64,000 nucleotides of DNA from Mycobacterium kubicae (GTDB lineage Bacteria > Actinomycetota > Actinomycetes > Mycobacteriales > Mycobacteriaceae), in NCBI RefSeq assembly GCF_015689175.1, contig NZ_CP065047.1:5022001-5086000 (forward strand), in the 5' to 3' direction. Numbering within the stretch: the stretch's first letter is position 1; every line of letters begins with the position of its first letter. The translations under genes and the position numbers were made by a program. The notes under the pieces are model-generated. The model was given only the letters and a program-made list of their open reading frames with translations, did no database searches and was not told where the DNA came from. Positions 41,344-48,928 of the stretch are shown one piece after another.

Positions 41344-42615
41344 CTACGGTTCTACCGGCTGCTCGAGTTCGTCGCTGAGCAGCCGTTCGGCCACGGTGGT
41401 GTAGCGCCGTGCGGTGTTGTGGGAGATGCCGAAGACGAGAGACAGGTGCAGTGGGTCCGGGCCTGCGGTCAGCGCTTCGTGAAGGATTCGGTCGGCACGG
41501 ATGCGTTCGATCGTGAATCCATTGTCGCTCAACGATGGTTTCACCGATTTTTGACTGACCGGCGTTGTGCGCAATGCAGTTTTCGTCGTGAGTAGAACGT
41601 GCCGGTTCGGAGTGTGGGGCCATCTGTCCCGGCGGTGGTCGAGCCATGTGTTCAGCGCGATGTGGGTGAGCTCACCGAGCCGTTGGTTGTGTCCGGCAAG
41701 GGTGATCCGCCGGTTCGGCAGGTCGATGTCGTCGAGCGTGAGTTTGCGTATAACGGCTGTGCGGCAGGCATGTTCGACGCTCAGCGCCACGACGAGGCGT
41801 TCAAGCGGTTCGCTGGCGAGCTGTTCGATCGAGCGCACCTCGTCATCGGTGATGGGCAGGAGGTCCTGGTCTACTGGTTGGCTCTTCAAACCCGCTGTTG
41901 GGTTGCTGAAGACCAGAGCATTCTTCTTGGCGTGCCGGAACAGCGACCGCAGCGCCTTGATCAGATTGTGGCGCTGGTTTCCCTGAAACGGCCGCAGCGC
42001 CGCGTCGACGTCGGCCCTGGTGACCTCCCTGAGATGCTCGTAGGAGGTGGACCAGTGCGCGAGAAGGGGCTTGACCGAGCCGAAGTAGCTGTAGAGCGTC
42101 CTCGGTGATCGTGGGCGAGCACGTGCGCCGCCGACCAACAGGGTAAGGAGCCAGTGGTGGGCCGGCTCGGCGAATCCTGGCGGAAGTTCCGCGGTGACGC
42201 GGTCGATCCAGGCACGGATCGGAGGTTCGGTGTCGTCTTTCAGCAGGTCGAAGTGGGATAGGATTTCGACGAGCCTGCGACGGGACGCGAGCCGATGCGG
42301 CCGGGTTCGAACCTCGGTGAGCGGCACGCGATCACCGGTGGGCCGACCGGCCAGAAGGGTGAGCAGGGCGTCGAGGCATCGGTTTGTGGTCTCACCGCAC
42401 CAATCGTGGGCGGCACCGAGTTCCCGGGCGTGTATCGCGGCGGCCGCGAGCACGGGGTCGTCGGATTCCAAGGCTGGATGCCGCCGGGGCGGGCGAGCAG
42501 GCAGTCCCGCCTTTCTGCGTTGGTAGGACGCTCTTCTTGAACAGCTTCTGCCGCAGTATTTTTGGTCGCGGCGACTGTTGGCAGGCAGCGCAGTCCCGCA
42601 GTGCAGGCAGTTCAT
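41344..42615 (-). CDS. Zinc-finger tyrosine-recombinase-like protein (third gene of operon)
   Basis: A 423-residue protein. The N-terminus has an apparent zinc finger with Cys3, Cys6, Cys21 and Cys25 (CLHCG and KYCGRSC). The middle part, RPRSPRTLYSYFGSVKPLLA through RHNLIKALRSLFRHAKK, resembles the core-binding domain of tyrosine recombinases, followed by HACRTAVIRKLTLDDID with the first catalytic-type Arg and RRYTTVAERLL with a terminal Tyr. The central His-x-x-Arg box is not evident, so cleavage ability is doubtful. It overlaps the regulator gene by four bases. It may be a targeting or accessory partner of the recombinase encoded first. Confidence 0.65.
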   Translation of the reverse strand: MNCLHCGTALPANSRRDQKYCGRSCSRRASYQRRKAGLPARPPRRHPALESDDPVLAAAAIHARELGAAHDWCGETTNRCLDALLTLLAGRPTGDRVPLTEVRTRPHRLASRRRLVEILSHFDLLKDDTEPPIRAWIDRVTAELPPGFAEPAHHWLLTLLVGGARARPRSPRTLYSYFGSVKPLLAHWSTSYEHLREVTRADVDAALRPFQGNQRHNLIKALRSLFRHAKKNALVFSNPTAGLKSQPVDQDLLPITDDEVRSIEQLASEPLERLVVALSVEHACRTAVIRKLTLDDIDLPNRRITLAGHNQRLGELTHIALNTWLDHRRDRWPHTPNRHVLLTTKTALRTTPVSQKSVKPSLSDNGFTIERIRADRILHEALTAGPDPLHLSLVFGISHNTARRYTTVAERLLSDELEQPVEP

Positions 42616-42935
42616 CGCGGCGGCAGCGACCTGCCGGCGCGAGTGCGCGGCGTGACCGACCGGGCCTCACCGACCGCCGCTGACTCGTCGTCGGTGACGG
42701 GCGTGGCCGCTGCCACGGTTTCGGGTTCGGGAATCAGCAACTCGTCGACCCCGCAGCCGAGGACGGCGCAGATGACGTCCAGGTCGTTCAGTTTGATGGC
42801 GTTGGGGTTGCCCGACCACAGGCCCGACATCTTGCCGGCGCTGATGACCAGACCGCGGTCGGCGAGCATCCGCTGGAGTTCGCTGGCCTTCCAGATGCCG
42901 CGATTGGCCGCGGCCAATCGCAGGTTCCATTTCAT
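42612..42935 (-). CDS. XRE-type helix-turn-helix protein between two recombinase genes
   Basis: A 107-residue protein from ATG 42935, which overlaps the upstream recombinase stop (ATGA). The N-terminal 70 residues (WKASELQRMLADRGLVISAG, then KMSGLWSGNPNAIKLNDLDV, ICAVLGCGVDELL) are a Cro/C1-type HTH domain. The tail is Arg-rich. Its stop overlaps the next gene start, so the three genes are translationally coupled. It probably regulates the operon or helps assemble the recombination complex. Confidence 0.75.
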   Translation of the reverse strand: MKWNLRLAAANRGIWKASELQRMLADRGLVISAGKMSGLWSGNPNAIKLNDLDVICAVLGCGVDELLIPEPETVAAATPVTDDESAAVGEARSVTPRTRAGRSLPPR

Positions 42936-44029
42936 CGAGCGAGTCCTTTCCATCGATCGGCGACCCGGCGTTGCCCGGTGACCCAGGCATCTTCGACGTG
43001 GGTGGCGTGCACGTGGATATACCGAGCCGTTGTGCCCGTCCAGGCGTGACCTAATAGTTCCTGGATCGCGAATAGGTTCATACCGGCCAGATAAAGCTGG
43101 GATGCGCAGAAATGCCGCAGCACATGCGGTGTCAGCTTCCCCGACCACCTCGGCAGATATCGGTCGGTGGCCTCGGCCAGGGCGCGGCGATAGACGTCGG
43201 CGGTCGCGCGCATACACGTCCCGTCGATGTTCTTGCGTTCGGACGGAAACAGCGGCGCAGCATGGTTTTTCGGGTCGACATCGAACAGGCCCAGCACGTC
43301 TTCGATGAACCACTGCAGGCTGCGGTCGGCGCCGTTGATCAGTGGCACTACCCGCGGCTTGGGACCTTTGCGACGAGATCCCTTGCCATGACGGACGTTC
43401 AGCTTGCCGAACCGGCCCAGCTCCCAGCGCACGTCATCCAGGTCGAGCATCCGCGCCTCGTTGATCCGCAATCCGACATCGGCCACCAGGCGAGCCACGG
43501 CGTAGTTTCGGGCGGTCGGGGCGAACTTGCGGCAGGTGACCAGCTCCCCGCGCCACCCCGCGAACAGCTGCTCCACCTCGTCGGCGGTCGGCGGGATGCG
43601 CAGCTGCGGATCCACCCACGCCCGCGGTCGGTTGATCTCATCGAGCGGGCACTCGATGACCCGGCCGCTGAGATTGTGCAACTCGACCTTGTGACGCAGT
43701 TCGAGGAACTGAAAGTACACCGTCAGCGCGGCCGCCCGCCCGGTCCGAGTCGACGCCCGGGCATCACGCAGCACCTTGCCGAAGTAGGTGTCGGCGTCAG
43801 CAGGCTGGATCTCCCACAGCGGCCGACCGAACCAGTCCCGGATCAGCTCAAGGTGATTCACGTCGTTGCGGATGGTCGAGTCGACCAACCCGGCCGATGC
43901 CCGGGCAAGGACGAATCCGGCCAGCACATCGGTCTCGAAGCCGGCGAGCTCATCCTCGGTCGCCGGTGCCCGCTGCTCCCTCAGGTCCCGCACGACAGCC
44001 AGAGCCAACCCACGCCTCCTCAACTTCAC
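42932..44029 (-). CDS. Tyrosine recombinase/integrase (first gene of operon)
   Basis: A 365-residue recombinase with a full active site: Arg188 (DVGLRINEA), His302-x-x-Arg305 (TPHVLRHFC), His328 (LLGHAWTG) and Tyr337 (TARYIHVH). The N-terminal core-binding part includes SAGLVDSTIRNDVNHLELIR. The start is GTG 44029; an inverted repeat overlaps it. It heads a three-gene operon with four-base overlaps. Unlike phage integrases no attachment site or tRNA is visible nearby. It lies 1.77 kb beyond the IS30 element. Confidence 0.87.
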   Translation of the reverse strand: MKLRRRGLALAVVRDLREQRAPATEDELAGFETDVLAGFVLARASAGLVDSTIRNDVNHLELIRDWFGRPLWEIQPADADTYFGKVLRDARASTRTGRAAALTVYFQFLELRHKVELHNLSGRVIECPLDEINRPRAWVDPQLRIPPTADEVEQLFAGWRGELVTCRKFAPTARNYAVARLVADVGLRINEARMLDLDDVRWELGRFGKLNVRHGKGSRRKGPKPRVVPLINGADRSLQWFIEDVLGLFDVDPKNHAAPLFPSERKNIDGTCMRATADVYRRALAEATDRYLPRWSGKLTPHVLRHFCASQLYLAGMNLFAIQELLGHAWTGTTARYIHVHATHVEDAWVTGQRRVADRWKGLAR

Positions 44030-44040
44030 CCACAGTGAAG
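44024..44040 (-). promoter_or_regulatory. Inverted repeat over the recombinase start codon
   Basis: CTTCAC and GTGAAG form a perfect 6-bp inverted repeat with a 5-base spacer; the left arm contains the start codon. Just upstream (44044-44053) is a second palindrome, ATCAGCTGAT. Either could be an operator for the XRE-type protein or a recombination site; the role is inferred. Confidence 0.35.
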
Positions 44041-44698
44041 AATCATCAGCTGATCAGTTATCCAGTCGGCAAAGATGATGCCACTTCATTCGCGGGTTTT
44101 GCAGCAGGGACACGCCCACAACAGCTGGTCCAGGCACTCGACGGGCTGGCGCACACCACTCGGTGGCTCAGGAACCCGTCGACTGTTGGTTAACTACCGC
44201 ATATAGCGCAATCGGTTGTACTTCAACGTAGTCGAGCGCCACTATACATTCCCGATAATCCGCCGCCATACGCATCGCACGCTCTTGCAACCGGTTTCGA
44301 CGTGATGCAGCGAGTGTGGCACTAACGCATTGTGATTCACTCGATGAGTCAATTCCTAGGGCCGATAACCGGGCGAGCGGTCGAGCGGGCGGGCGTTTCC
44401 AGCAAACGCTCCTGCCTGTGGTCCTACTGCGCAGCCGCTCCCCCGCCGGGGGATTGGAGCCTGCTTTGGCCCGCCAACCCGAAGCCCAACAACGCATGTT
44501 CGTGCCCTTCCTCATCACGGTGGGCCTCGTCGAAGCAGCGACCTGGGAACGTCTCCCTACGACAAGGTGGAGACCGTAGCCACCGTCCGCCGACACCGCG
44601 GACCGCGAGGGGCGCAGCGTTGATCAATGAAATTGACCACCGCTGCGAAAATGCCGAAATGCGCCCCATGCTGCGGCGATCGCCCTATCGTTTGTGCC
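44041..44698. other. Stretch without a supported gene
   Basis: Frames on both strands up to 142 codons overlap each other and show no family likeness. The only structures noticed are the palindromes near 44024-44053. It probably contains the promoter and the outer end of the recombinase operon, and a promoter for the gene starting at 44699. Confidence 0.4.
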
Positions 44699-45310
44699 AT
44701 GACGGGGGTAGGCATGCCGGCGTGGCCGGCAACAATGGCAGCATTCGTGCTCGAACTCGCCGGGATCGTGCCACCGCTAGATCCAAGAGTGCGAAATGAA
44801 TTGGCTCAAGACGAAGAGAGTGTCGAGCTCGCGCAGCGTCTAGCGGAAGAACCCTCGCTACAAGATATCGTGTTCTCGGATGCGGATCATCCGTCGCTCC
44901 ACACCCCTACCGTATTGTCTTTCACCGCAGAATCGTGGGCTCAGGCGCGCTCAGGTCTGGGCATCGTTGAGCGGGGTCAGGGCGAGCGCATCGCGGCCAT
45001 CTGGCACACGGCGGTTCCGCTGGTCAACGGTGACTACCTGTTGACCCCGGATCCGGGTCACCCTGAAGCGGTGTCGTTCTATCGAGCCACGCGCAATGAC
45101 GACGAGGGTGCGATCGATTTTCGCGTGGGCACTGCGTCGAGGGGCCCGTATGAGGTCGTGTGGGAGGACAACGACGACCGCTGCCATCTCAGACGATTCT
45201 TCAACGGCCTCTTGCAATGCAAGGTGGTCGGGTGCAGCGAGGTGTGTCATAGAGGCATCGAGGTGGACCCCATAACGGGCGCACAGTCATTTCCGTGCGG
45301 GTGTCCCTGA
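44699..45310 (+). CDS. Protein of unknown function with a C-terminal cysteine cluster
   Basis: A 203-residue protein from ATG 44699 (MTGVGMPAWPATMAAFVLEL); longer starts are possible. The composition is acidic (ELAQDEESVELAQRLAEEPS) in the first half. The last 45 residues contain six cysteines: DDRCHLRRFF, LLQCKVVGCSEVCHRG and SFPCGCP, suggestive of a metal site. I do not recognise the family. The stop overlaps the next gene's start (TGATG), so the two are translationally coupled. A soluble cytoplasmic protein is likely because no signal or membrane segment is seen. Confidence 0.6.
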   Translation: MTGVGMPAWPATMAAFVLELAGIVPPLDPRVRNELAQDEESVELAQRLAEEPSLQDIVFSDADHPSLHTPTVLSFTAESWAQARSGLGIVERGQGERIAAIWHTAVPLVNGDYLLTPDPGHPEAVSFYRATRNDDEGAIDFRVGTASRGPYEVVWEDNDDRCHLRRFFNGLLQCKVVGCSEVCHRGIEVDPITGAQSFPCGCP

Positions 45311-45918
45311 TGTTCGGCATCGACTGGATTATTTGGGGCGTCATCATTGCCGCCGCCACGTTGGGGGCCGCAATCGGCGTGCCGGTCGTCCTCTACATCC
45401 GTCAGAACCGCGCCAACATCACGGTGACAAGCGAATTCGACAAGACCGGGTTCGTGGAAGTCGTCCTCGCCAAGGAGGGAAGCGGGGCCGCGCAAGTCGA
45501 TTCGGTTGAACTCATGGCAGCTGGCACCAACACCAAGCTGCCATTAATCGGACGTTCCAAAACTGGTGCCGGGCCAATCAACTTCGATGGCGGCAAAGCC
45601 AAGATTCGCGTCTACTTCACACTCACCAGCGGGGCGAGTGCAACCGATGCCATCGAGGTACACGTCGAACACAAAGGCAAATCGTCGAGGGTCAAGTCCA
45701 CCTGGACGACCAAGACCATATCTCCCCAGGCTGGCACCGAAATGATCGATCTGCGCGACCCGATTGAACCCGAAGCAGACACCACTACGAAAAAGGCGCC
45801 TGGCACTGCTGGTACTGGCACGACTGGGGCGAATCCGCCAGCAGCTCAATCAAATACACCCGCGCCAGGACTTTCCAACCCGCAGCGTGACACAGACGAT
45901 CCCGACGTCAAGACGTAG
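45310..45918 (+). CDS. Single-pass membrane protein of unknown function
   Basis: A 202-residue protein. Residues 3-31 (GIDWIIWGVIIAAATLGAAI and on) are one hydrophobic segment, followed by positive YIRQNRAN, then a beta-rich domain (ITVTSEFDKTGFVEVVLAKE) and a disordered Thr/Pro/Ala-rich tail after residue 155. The segment could be an anchor with the rest cytoplasmic, as positive residues follow it, or the reverse. Coupled to the cysteine-rich upstream protein. The pair has no recognisable function; they could be an uncharacterised defence or signalling pair, but nothing in the sequence proves this. Confidence 0.6.
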   Translation: MFGIDWIIWGVIIAAATLGAAIGVPVVLYIRQNRANITVTSEFDKTGFVEVVLAKEGSGAAQVDSVELMAAGTNTKLPLIGRSKTGAGPINFDGGKAKIRVYFTLTSGASATDAIEVHVEHKGKSSRVKSTWTTKTISPQAGTEMIDLRDPIEPEADTTTKKAPGTAGTGTTGANPPAAQSNTPAPGLSNPQRDTDDPDVKT

Positions 45919-46563
45919 AGCGTCCATCACGTCGAGGTCTCCCCCGGCGCCTCCAAGGAAGCCCGGTCGCGGAGGTTCGCGGCTGTGGCCCACACAACGG
46001 AAGGCCGTCGGGGACAGCCTTCGGGTGAGGATCCACCGGCGATACCGAATATCGCGATGTGGACATCCCACGTTGCCGAGACGCGGGTCGGATTGGCCAT
46101 ATCTGACTATTGCGGCCGCCGCCCGGCGGAGCCATTCGAGACCTGGATGCTTCGAGGCTGTGCCACGCCTCCGTAGCCCTGGCAAGTCCCCCGTCTGACG
46201 CTAATTTTGCCCGCGGCCACGGGCTACTTGACCCGTCGTGTGCGGGCGCATGGTTGGTGTGCGACGACCATCGAGACTTTGCACAGTGCACGAAACACCA
46301 AGGGGCGGTGTGTAAGTCGTGTGTTGGCACTGTGCTGGTGGAGTGGTCGTATTCGAAACCTGCGGTATTGCCGTGGTGGGCTAGCGGTTTTCGGGTCCGA
46401 CGTTCTGGCTGCACTGGTCAGGTGCCCGGATCTCGCCGGCCGCGCACCTCCATCGGACGCGGGCGTTCTGGGGGTGAGCTGTTGGGGTAGGAGATGTTCA
46501 GAAATGCTCAAAGTCGTTGACTATCGAGCACAGGCGTGGTCGCAGATTGGTCTGCGGGGGGAG
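45919..46563. other. Stretch without a supported gene
   Basis: About 645 bp with only short overlapping frames. The fragments read like scrambled low-complexity sequence rather than a known family. Probably decayed DNA between the unknown pair and the TetR gene. Confidence 0.4.
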
Positions 46564-47145
46564 CTAGCGTGGCCGTATGCCGGTAAACACGACGTCGTGG
46601 ATTGTTCGTGCGATTAGATCTTCGTCGAGCGTATCGTCGGTGATTAGGTAGGTCAGTGCGCTGGTGGTGACTGCACCGAATAGCGCGATGGCGGCAGCTC
46701 TGGGGTTGTCGAGAGCCTCGAGTGAACGGTCGTTAGCGCCCGCGCGAAGCAAGGTCTCGACGGGTTCGAAGTAGGCGGTGCTGATCATGTTGGCGATGGC
46801 GGGCATGCGGGCGGCGCGGCCCAGTTCTCCTATGAGGGCGCGACAGACAGCGGGCCGCTGGGCCATCACGCGCAGTTGGGCACTGATGACGTCGTGCAGG
46901 CGTTGGGCGGCGGCGCCGTCTGCCTCGACGATCGCGGTGACCTCGTGCGCGACGTGTTGTAGGGCGTCTTCGAGGAGGAAGGCGAGTATTTCTTCTTTGC
47001 CGGCGAAGTAGTAGTAGAGCGTGGCCTTGGCGATGCCCGTGGTCGCGGCGACGTCTTCGATCTTTGTGTCGTTGAGCCCGCGCTCGGCGAAGAGTTCGGC
47101 CGCGGCAGGCAACCGGTCGGCAATCTGAGCGGGAATCTTCCGCAT
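46564..47145 (-). CDS. TetR-family regulator of the P450-MmpS-MmpL operon
   Basis: A 193-residue TetR protein. The DNA-binding domain is AELFAERGLNDTKIEDVAAT followed by TGIAKATLYYYFAGKEEIL. It is divergent from the P450 gene across a 65-bp gap that is almost filled by a 25-bp palindrome beginning 14 bp from its start codon. It is thus expected to repress both itself and the P450-mmpS-mmpL genes, and to release on binding a hydrophobic ligand, as known for TetR repressors next to other mycobacterial MmpS/MmpL pumps. Confidence 0.88.
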   Translation of the reverse strand: MRKIPAQIADRLPAAAELFAERGLNDTKIEDVAATTGIAKATLYYYFAGKEEILAFLLEDALQHVAHEVTAIVEADGAAAQRLHDVISAQLRVMAQRPAVCRALIGELGRAARMPAIANMISTAYFEPVETLLRAGANDRSLEALDNPRAAAIALFGAVTTSALTYLITDDTLDEDLIARTIHDVVFTGIRPR

Positions 47146-47158
47146 AAAGTCCTCCCCT

Positions 47159-47183
47159 CGGTTTAAACTCTCAGTCTAAACCG
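47159..47183. promoter_or_regulatory. TetR operator between the regulator and the P450 gene
   Basis: Two 11-bp arms, CGGTTTAAACT and AGTCTAAACCG, form an inverted repeat with a 3-base spacer and one mismatch. It lies between the divergent start codons at 47145 and 47211. The AT-rich centre suggests that it overlaps the promoters. Confidence 0.7.
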
Positions 47184-47210
47184 ACGTTCTGCAATGTGGC
47201 AGGAGACGCT

Positions 47211-48404
47211 ATGTCGACGGTACAACTTCGCTACGATCCCTTTGACGCGGAAATTCAGGACGACCCCTACCCCGTCTACCGGCAGCTACGCGACGCGGCA
47301 CCGGTCTATCACGCCGCCGATACCAACACCTGGGTACTTAGTCGCCACGCGGATGTCATCAGCGCGCTGCTTGACCATCACAGCTACTCGTCGGTCGACG
47401 GAGTATTTCCGACTCCACCGGGCTCGACTTTTCGCGAATCGCTGCTGCCGATGATGATTTTGATGGATCCCCCGCGACACGATCAGCTGCGGGCATTGGT
47501 TAGCAAGGCCTTCACCCCGCGACGAATCGCGGCGCTGACGTGCGCGATCGAGGACCTCGCTGATCAGTTGACGGCCGGCCTGATCCAGGAAGCCAGTTCG
47601 GCCGATTTCGTCGCCGACTTCGCAGCTGTACTACCGGCGATGGTGATCGCTGATTTGCTCGGTGTGCCGCGCGAGGACCGTACACAATTTCGGCGATGGT
47701 CGAACGCGTTGGTGCAGTCCAATCCCACCCACGGCGAGACCGGCGAGGCTTTGGCAGCCGCGGCCGCGATCTATGGCTACTTCACCGATTTCCTCGCCGA
47801 CCGCCGCGGCCAACCGCGCGACGATTTGATGTCAGCGTTGGTGTGTGCCGAGATCGACGGAAAGCACCTTAGTGACGACGAACTGCTTGGCTTTTGCTTG
47901 CTGCTGCTGATCGCCGGTCATGAGACGACGTCGAATCTGCTGGCCAACGCCGCGGTGGTACTGGCCGACTATCGCGACACCCGCCACCGGCTGGCTGGCG
48001 ATGAGAGCTTGCTCGGGGCAGCTGTTGAGGAGCTGCTGCGGTATGACTCACCGGCTCAAGGACTTTCGCGAACGTTGACCCGCGACGTGACAGTGCATGG
48101 CGTCACAATGTCGGCGGGTGATTCGGTGCTGTTGTTGTTCGGCTCGGCTAATCGTGACGAACGCGTGTTCGCTGATCCCGACGTGTTTGACATCGGGCGC
48201 AAACCCGAACACCAAGTGGCATTCGGCCGAGGCATTCACTTCTGTCTCGGTGCGTCCTTGGCCCGGATGGAGGCCCGGATCGCGTTGCGCGCCTTGCTGG
48301 CCCGCGTGCCCAACTGGGAAGTCGACTTGGGCCGCGCGCAGCGCCTGCGGTCGGGCCCGATCCGGGGCTATTTGTCGTTGCCGATCTCCTGGTCGGCGAA
48401 CTAG
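47211..48404 (+). CDS. Cytochrome P450 in an MmpS/MmpL operon
   Basis: A 397-residue P450. The I-helix is LLIAGHETTSN, the ExxR helix EELLRYDSPAQ, and the haem loop FGRGIHFCLG with Cys345. ATG 47211 has AGGAG eight bases upstream; an in-frame start at 47196 lies closer to the operator and lacks such a site. General layout is that of class I bacterial P450s, so it needs a ferredoxin from elsewhere. It is the first gene after a TetR operator and precedes mmpS by 104 bp, so it may modify a lipid that the pump exports, or detoxify the pump's inducer. Confidence 0.9.
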   Translation: MSTVQLRYDPFDAEIQDDPYPVYRQLRDAAPVYHAADTNTWVLSRHADVISALLDHHSYSSVDGVFPTPPGSTFRESLLPMMILMDPPRHDQLRALVSKAFTPRRIAALTCAIEDLADQLTAGLIQEASSADFVADFAAVLPAMVIADLLGVPREDRTQFRRWSNALVQSNPTHGETGEALAAAAAIYGYFTDFLADRRGQPRDDLMSALVCAEIDGKHLSDDELLGFCLLLLIAGHETTSNLLANAAVVLADYRDTRHRLAGDESLLGAAVEELLRYDSPAQGLSRTLTRDVTVHGVTMSAGDSVLLLFGSANRDERVFADPDVFDIGRKPEHQVAFGRGIHFCLGASLARMEARIALRALLARVPNWEVDLGRAQRLRSGPIRGYLSLPISWSAN

Positions 48405-48508
48405 CCGCGCTGCGGTCCAATTGGCTGTGACCGACCCGGTCGAATGGGCGGTGGGGCGCCCAACTAGCGGGAGATGGTTGGCTGGGGAGGATTCACGTTG
48501 GCGCTGCG

Positions 48509-48928
48509 ATGAAGAAAATGTGGATCGTCCTGGTCATCGTGGCGGTGGTGGCGGTAGCGGGCTTCTGCGTACTGCGGCTTCGCACCTTTTTCGGCGTCCA
48601 CGACGATCAGACGATGACCAGCGGCATCGCCGATGAGATCAAGCCGTTCAATCCCAAGCGCGTGGTTTACCAGGTTTATGGTCCCCCGGGGACGGTGGCC
48701 AACATCAACTACTTGGACATCAATGCCCAGCCCCAGAAAGCTAGCAACGTGCCTTTGCCCTGGACGCTCTCGGTTACCTCGACGCTGCCCTCGGTGAGCG
48801 TCAACATCGTCGCGCAGGGCGACAGCAACCAAATCGGCTGCCGGATCATCGTGGACGAGGTGGTCAAGGACGAAAGGTCGAGTCAGGGTATGAATGCGCA
48901 AACGTTCTGCATAGTGAAGTCCGCATGA
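48509..48928 (+). CDS. mmpS: MmpS-family membrane accessory protein
   Basis: A 139-residue MmpS protein. One N-terminal transmembrane helix ([20 protein letters not shown]) is followed by the periplasmic beta-domain with the family features [33 protein letters not shown] and the paired cysteines GCRIIVDE and TFCIVKS. MmpS proteins assist MmpL transporters in lipid or drug export. Its stop overlaps the mmpL start (ATGA). The number of the orthologue cannot be assigned by reading. Confidence 0.9.
   Translation: MKKMWIVLVIVAVVAVAGFCVLRLRTFFGVHDDQTMTSGIADEIKPFNPKRVVYQVYGPPGTVANINYLDINAQPQKASNVPLPWTLSVTSTLPSVSVNIVAQGDSNQIGCRIIVDEVVKDERSSQGMNAQTFCIVKSA

Noticed and set aside
44168..44596. A 142-codon minus-strand frame and overlapping plus-strand frames
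   Set aside because: Mutually overlapping, Arg/Ser-rich, no ribosome site or domain likeness.
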